Positions 58,839 to 64,000 of a stretch of DNA of 64,000 nucleotides are shown in pieces. The translations under genes and the position numbers were made by a program. Position 1 is the first letter of the stretch. Each line of letters starts with the position of its first letter. The DNA comes from Lepiota brunneoincarnata (taxonomy: Eukaryota; Basidiomycota; Agaricomycetes; Agaricales; Agaricaceae), in NCBI GenBank assembly GCA_023014365.1, contig JAEBUN010000008.1:1054001-1118000 (forward strand), written 5' to 3'. Below the pieces are notes generated by a model. It saw only the letters and a list, made by a program, of their open reading frames with translations, ran no database searches and was not told the DNA's origin.

Positions 58839-59765
58839 ATGACCCCGACATTGTCTCCAAATTCTGCGCAATCGGAATTTGAGTATTGCCTTCGAACATA
58901 TCGGGATACCGATAAACAGCAAGTACACAAATTATTTACAGATGCTATGGTTCGGCATAGTATGAACTTCCTTTTCCGGGCCAATGTGACCACGAAACTT
59001 ATGTTTTTGTATTGTTACAGGTCATTCACCTCTCCGGCCTTTCTTCCGGAGGATGACCAAGTCATTCATCGCCAGATCTCTGTATTTCTCAATCCTGCTT
59101 GGGATCTTGCTCGCCCCCTGGTACCCTGCACTTGGACCAATCGTTTCTGTAACAGCACTAGGAGCAGCTGCACTACAACTTGGTCTTGGCTTTCTGATGT
59201 ATGTCAGGATGATTACGAGGGCCCTGCGAGAGGATCTTGCAAATATACGAGAGCACTACGAGCTGGTACCAAGTGAACGTCCTAACCATGTCAGCGGTGA
59301 CGATGATGGCAGCGAGGTGGACCTGCAATCATCCGGACCAAAGGGATTCTGGGTCGTCGAGGCGACGCACAAGTATTCCGGGAAAAAGGAGATAGCAGGA
59401 TGTGGAGGCCTAGGTATATTCTGCCCTCACCCACAGTTTCCAGATTTACTAAGAATGACTTTTGCTTAGACATTGTGCAGAAGGAAGGGAAGGCTGATAC
59501 CGAATTGCGACGCATGGTAGTCTCCGGGCATCACCTTCGTCGAGGACTCGCAGCTATGATCTTAATGGCAGCGATTGCTCATGCGGAGAAGCATGACCTG
59601 CCCTCGATTTACTTGTCGACGTCAAATCTACAAGAACCTGCACTCCAGCTTTATAGGAAATATGGGTGGGTTGAGGAAAGAAGGAGAAGTGTGGCATTAC
59701 TAGGAGCTAGCGCACAGGCCGTTAGTATGCGTCTGCATTTGGGAGAAAAAAGTATATCAACTTAG
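58839..59765 (+). CDS. GNAT-family N-acetyltransferase with membrane segment
   Basis: Three exons: 58839-58959, 59021-59413, 59470-59765 (TAG), with introns of 61 and 56 bp. The start MTPTLSPNSAQSEFEYCLRT leads into the GNAT first strand (LRTYRDTDKQQVHKLFTDAM). A hydrophobic stretch (LYFSILLGILLAPWYPALGP, IVSVTALGAAALQLGLGFLM) follows, probably a membrane hairpin, then FWVVEATHKYSGKKEIAGCG. Motif A, TELRRMVVSGHHLRRGLAAM, is the acetyl-CoA pyrophosphate loop (R/Q-x-x-G-x-A type). IYLSTSNLQEPALQLYRKYG is motif B. It transfers acetyl from acetyl-CoA to an unknown amine; the membrane part suggests it is tethered to an internal membrane. The frame appears intact. Confidence 0.82.
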
Positions 59766-59884
59766 AGATAAACAGCAAAATGTCGAGCCTTACCCTATCC
59801 GCATGTAATACTTTCGACACCGTAATTCACTAAAAAATATGAGGTAGCAATACCGTGGCTCGAGGACACGAAAGAAAATAAATA

Positions 59885-59939
59885 TTGAGACCCGTAGGTC
59901 TACCACTCCGGAAAAGCGTGTCATCCTTGTGCAGGGGCC

Positions 59940-59970
<31 letters not shown>

Positions 59971-59994
59971 TTCGTATGTCACCCCGAAGGGGAC
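59885..59994 (-). ncRNA. U6: U6 spliceosomal snRNA
   Basis: The minus strand from 59994 reads GTCCCCTTCGGGG (5' stem-loop), then AATTGGAACGATACAGAGAA, GATTAGCATGGCCCCTGC, ACAAGGATGACACGC. These contain the invariant ACAGAGA box, the AGC triad and the internal stem-loop region of U6, the catalytic RNA of the spliceosome. No intron interrupts it. After ACACGC the sequence departs from the animal/yeast form and has an AGACC-TACG-GGTCT hairpin followed by a T-rich stretch near 59880, so the 3' end is approximate. A TATATA lies only a few bases upstream of the 5' end. The open frame on the opposite strand here is not a gene. Confidence 0.93.
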
Positions 59995-60401
59995 AATTAT
60001 ATATGTTGCTTACGAGAGGCCGCGATGGGAGTCTTGCATTTGGCTCGGCTCGTGGGGTATTATGCCGTGACCCGGCATGCTGTGCTCACTAGGATCAGAG
60101 GCTCATAAAATCACACCGGTCCCAACAGTCTATTCGGATTGGAGAGAATACGCGTATCGAGTGTAAGAAAAGATGATAGTATCGGGAGAAGACGAAGATA
60201 ATGATTATTTACGTCGCGGTTTTTTATGTAGGAGTCAGTCAGTACACGTGATCACGATTGCTGTAAAGTCCAATACTTACACGTGTCCACAAGGAATAAG
60301 CATCCCCTTCATAAGGCGGCCTGCAATTCAGCACTAATTACAGATCTGGGGATTACACCAATTACAAAGGCCCTTCACCCAGAAAGCAACAACAAAAAGA
60401 A

Positions 60402-63400
60402 TCATTTCAAGACAACCTTCGTACTTAACCAATCCATCAAGAATTCTGGATCAAACGACTTTTCAAGCTCTCTGAGCGCTTCCACATTATGTCGATTCGC
60501 AGCCCAAAACAAATGGCTGACTTCCTTCCACCGCTTCCGTGTCGCCTTGGACTATCGCCTCCACCTCATTGGCTTCCGATGACTCAGAATCGATCGTTAC
60601 TTCCCCGTCCTCCCCCAGCGTGCCATCGTCCGAGAGTCGGTTGTCGAGTTGCTCCTTCGATGATAGCTCTGTTTCTGATTCCGGTACTGATTCAACTTGA
60701 TGGGAACGCTCAGTTTCGGAACGTTCATCGACCTCGACTTCGTCCTCCTGCTCCACTTCAGGTGGCTTGGGCGAATCAATTTCCATTGCTCTATCTTCAT
60801 GCTTGTCCTCCTGGCTATCTGCGTGACCACCCTCTCGTTCTTCATCACTCGCACCATCTTCGGACCTCTCATCGACTTGATCAGTTTCATCCTCACTGCC
60901 AGCTTCGTCGCCCTCGCTCTCGTCTTGAGCCCCATCCTGCCCATCGTCCCCTTCTTCAATCCCCTTCCCCCTCCAAGGGCTGTTTTTCTGGCTGCTGTTG
61001 CTGCAAAATATCCCTCCTAGGCGACAGTGCGATGCTGCTCACTCTCCTCTGCTCCCGCTCCAACGCCTCATCCTCCCTCCCCATCTTCGCCAGCCTGGTG
61101 TACTTCCCTGCTCTCGTCCCAGTCAACGGCTCATAGTCCAACTCCATCATATCTCCTGCAGCCACTGGCCGGATATCCAGACTCTTCCTCCCGCTACCAC
61201 TAACACTTGACACTTGCTTCTCGTATTCGAGATCCAAAATTGGAGACTGAAGTGGTGGCGTTGGGCAAGTTCGGCTTGATAATTGACGTCGATGTCGCAG
61301 TTGAGGGTGTGCCACTCGTATTTCTCGAACCAGTTGAAACACCGTCAATCCACTCATTCATCGCCCGATCTGCACCATTCCTCATCTCAGCCAACGCATC
61401 TCTTACGAGGCGTAAACTCCGCAATTCGTTCCACACTTTTTGCACAACGACCTCTGTGAAGCCAAATTCTTCTGACAACATCCGCGCAGCCTGTTGGATG
61501 CCGAGTTGCCTGTAAGATCTGATTGTCCTCTTCCGAGATGGCCGACGAACTACGGGAGGAATGTGTCGAAGGGCGGGGAACGAGCTGAAGCTGTTTGTTT
61601 GCGAGTTCTTGTCGGAGATTAACTGTTCGAGAGCCAGCGGAATGAGTTTGGTTGGTGATGTGGTCGTTGTTGGGAGTTGAATCGGCGATGTCGCCAGTCG
61701 AGTGGCGTTTAGACATCGCCAATGGGGGTTGTATGAAGATATCAGTTTGACTTCGTTTGACTTTTGGGAAAGCCCAAGCCAGGGTCAGGTTATGGTAGTG
61801 CCTAAAAGAAGACGAAACGTACCAGTTGTGATGCGACTGGGCCCAGCTTCCGGGGTGTTTAGAGCTTGAGCTGCATTGGCTTGTTGTGGATGTTTAGTAA
61901 GCCGTTGATGACCTCGACCTGGCTTGCCCGAAGATGTGTCACTTAGAACGTGAGATGTCTTCTTGGCTGGTTTGGATGAGGTGATTCCCGGAGAGATATC
62001 AATGGTCTGTCCATCATCTCGAGCCTTTCCTTTGTCGTTCTGTTTTCGTAATGGTTTTACACCAATGGCATCCGTGTCGGCTCTCTTATCGACGGTATCC
62101 TCTTCATCTTGTATGGGTGCATTTGCTTTCGTGCGTACGGGTGGCCAAGCTGCCTCAGCATCGCTCCCTTCCGTTGAACTACCCTCGACCCTCTTACTCC
62201 GCCTTCCGTTCAAACTACTAACAAAAGCCCCTTCGGTAAAAGTTGGCAGACGCTTCTTTTTGGCTGGAATCTGGCGAGAGTTCTCGGGGGATGGTTCGGG
62301 GTCTTCGAAAGGGTCGTCATGAAAACCCGAATCCTTGCGCTTAGGCTGAGAAGCAGGCGGAAAGCCGCTCAGACGGTGGCTGGGGTTTGGTTTGGGAGGT
62401 GGTTGAGCGTTAGCGATAGATTGCGGCGGCACATGCTCCACTTTGATGCGATCTTGATGCTCAGGCTGAACACTGCGGGAACAAGTCAGAAATGGCCCAA
62501 TCCTTGGGACAGAATCAACATACTTGAGCTGGCGGTCTTCGCTTTCCTTCTTGATAGCGACTTCTAGTTGCCCATTTATGCGCCCCTCTGCCTCCTTGCC
62601 CTGGTCATCTTCGGCCGGGTCATCTTTAACCTGGTCATCATCACCATCAGTCGCCAGATGCTTTGCGGTCACTGCCCTCCATGCCCTCATCCTTGTCAGA
62701 TGTTTGGAATATCTCGCCGTGATAATCCTCAGAATCCGGCGGTTTCTGCTCGTCCTCCGAACTATCGTCTGCACCATCGGGGCTGTCGACCTGGTCCTCA
62801 ACAGGCTTAGTCTCTTTTCGCTCCGGTTTACACACCAAAACATCTTTCTTGTCCTCAGGAGCATTCTTGCCATCCGCCTCTGATGCGACACCCCTCATCG
62901 GTGACTCCCAATTAAGTCGTGCCCACTGCTCCTCCTGACTATCCACCTCCATAAACTTCTGTCGTTTGCTAGGACGCTCAGCTCTTTTCGGCGTGCGTTC
63001 CTCCGGTGGGGGTTCAATACCGTGCTGATCTTGATACTCCAAAATCCTCTTATCGAAATGTTCCTGGTTTGAGACATAACGATGCCGCCAAGAATGCCAT
63101 GTATGCGTTCGACTCCAGTTCCATTTTCCCTCAGCCTGTTCAACCACAGTGAGCTCACAAACGTTCGCGTATCATAGGCTTCAGAAACAGACGTTTTCCA
63201 CCAGTTTTTTGTACACCTCGTTCCCATTTCTGCCTTTGATTTTCGGATTATACTTCGCGATGTACTTCATCAGCAGTCTGTCCTCGGTATCCGTGAAAGG
63301 ATTCCTCTGTCTGAACAACGTGTCAAAGCAGATAATTTATTTTCATGATACTCCAACAAGACTCACGACGACCTCCTTTCGAGGCTATTCTCATCTGTGT

Positions 63401-64000
63401 CCATCCCCTTCGACCTTAGTAGTTTTCCGATCCGTCTGTCAAACTCCGCCTGGTTACTCGAATACCGGTGGCGCCATGCCTGCCACGGGTGCGCTTTTGC
63501 CCATGGCCACTTGTCTGGCTACCCAAACCAGTCATAACGCAGATGACGAAGAAGTAAATGATGAACATACGTTTTCGGTCAAAGTTTTGTAGATATCGTT
63601 ACCCAGTCGCCCGGCTGGCTTTGGGCGAGCCTCGGCAATATACTGGATGAGAAGGCCGTCTTCCTTCCTCGTAAAGGGATTCCGCCTGAATGTTTTGTCA
63701 GATCCAATGGCAATTACTTTTCGGAGAGGTCATACCCTGACATGTGCACCAGCCAACAAGACGCGTGTGACGCGCCTCACTCCATACCCCAGATCACGTG
63801 CTTTAACAGATAAGATACCAACTCAACTACGTTTATACCGTCGAAACTCTTCAAAATGTCCTCTACATACGATCTAGATTCTTTAACACATCTTCAGAAA
63901 GCCTGATGTGGCGCTTTGCAGCCTCCACGGATGCCTTTATCAGTTCCCTGAACTCCCTCCGCTTGTCCCAAGGGAGACCATCACGCGCATTTTCTTGCTC
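60402..64000 (-). CDS. Rap1-like Myb telomere-binding protein (5' end outside window)
   Basis: Minus-strand gene entering from the right. Order: helical segment WDKRREFRELIKASVEAAKR (64000-63870); a first Rap1-type Myb (NPFTRKEDGLLIQYIAE near 63690, GNDIYKTL, then KWPWAKAHPWQAWRHRYSSN near 63490); a second Myb (NPFTDTEDRLLMKYIAKYNP near 63290, GNEVYKKLVEN, then WNWSRTHTWHSWRHRYVSNQ near 63100); a long acidic/Ser-rich disordered region; a helical domain (MLSEEFGFTEVVVQKVWNEL near 61480-61420); more acidic sequence; and a helical C-terminus (ALRELEKSFDPEFLMDWLST) with stop at 60404-60402. Rap1 binds telomeres or shelterin partners. Introns at about 63550, 63350, 63200, 62500 and 61780 are likely. 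Two places (about 62650 and 60545) need a frame change that I could not explain by an intron. Confidence 0.7.

Noticed and set aside
59885..60070. 61-codon plus-strand ORF
   Set aside because: It is antisense to the U6 snRNA, whose conserved boxes explain the sequence.
60489..62891. Long plus-strand ORFs at 60489-61136, 61963-62322 and 62524-62883
   Set aside because: They mirror the acidic, Ser-rich minus-strand coding sequence of the Rap1-like gene and show no motif of their own.

Overview
The window is nuclear DNA of a filamentous basidiomycete, most likely an Agaricomycete. The genes are cut by many 45-90 bp GT-AG introns, and the families seen fit that group: a DUF6593 protein, a multi-pass membrane protein of a type common in mushrooms, DHA1-like MFS exporters, aryl-alcohol-type aldo-keto reductases, chromovirus and copia retroelements. 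I cannot name the species.

Positions 1-26,250 are a repeat island with no host gene that I can support. From the left: a minus-strand Ty3/gypsy element (1-6322, 3' end off the window, solo LTR inside); a decayed pogo-type transposase (6647-9051); a dead Tc1/mariner element with long inverted repeats and a TA duplication (9484-11039); and a three-level nest. The outer gypsy shell (11609-26242, AAGAG target duplication) holds an inner chromovirus (12099-25106), whose protease region is split by a copia element (14839-19880). Almost all coding damage in the LTR elements is of one kind: in-frame TGA codons at positions that suit arginine CGA. Every difference I count between the two copia LTRs lies at a CpG-derived dinucleotide. 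This points to CpG-directed decay, probably through cytosine methylation.

Positions 27,200-45,200 are a gene-bearing segment: DUF6593 protein, secreted S10 serine carboxypeptidase (13 exons), translation initiation factor eIF2A (7 exons), a multi-pass membrane protein (10 exons), then a minus-strand run of two MFS transporters and the wreck of a third.

Positions 45,200-58,800 hold decayed fragments (a Sos7-like kinetochore relic, minisatellites) and a roughly 3.4 kb tandem segmental duplication. Each unit carries an aldo-keto reductase gene; unit 2 holds a damaged phosphotransferase-like gene and unit 1 only a fragment of it. A short motif with core TTTGGCCGAAG recurs five times around these genes.

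Positions 58,800-64,000 contain a GNAT acetyltransferase, a U6 snRNA on the minus strand, and the 3' part of a Rap1-like Myb telomere protein gene that runs off the right edge.

All coordinates and splice sites were read by eye. Identities come from motif recognition, with no database search.
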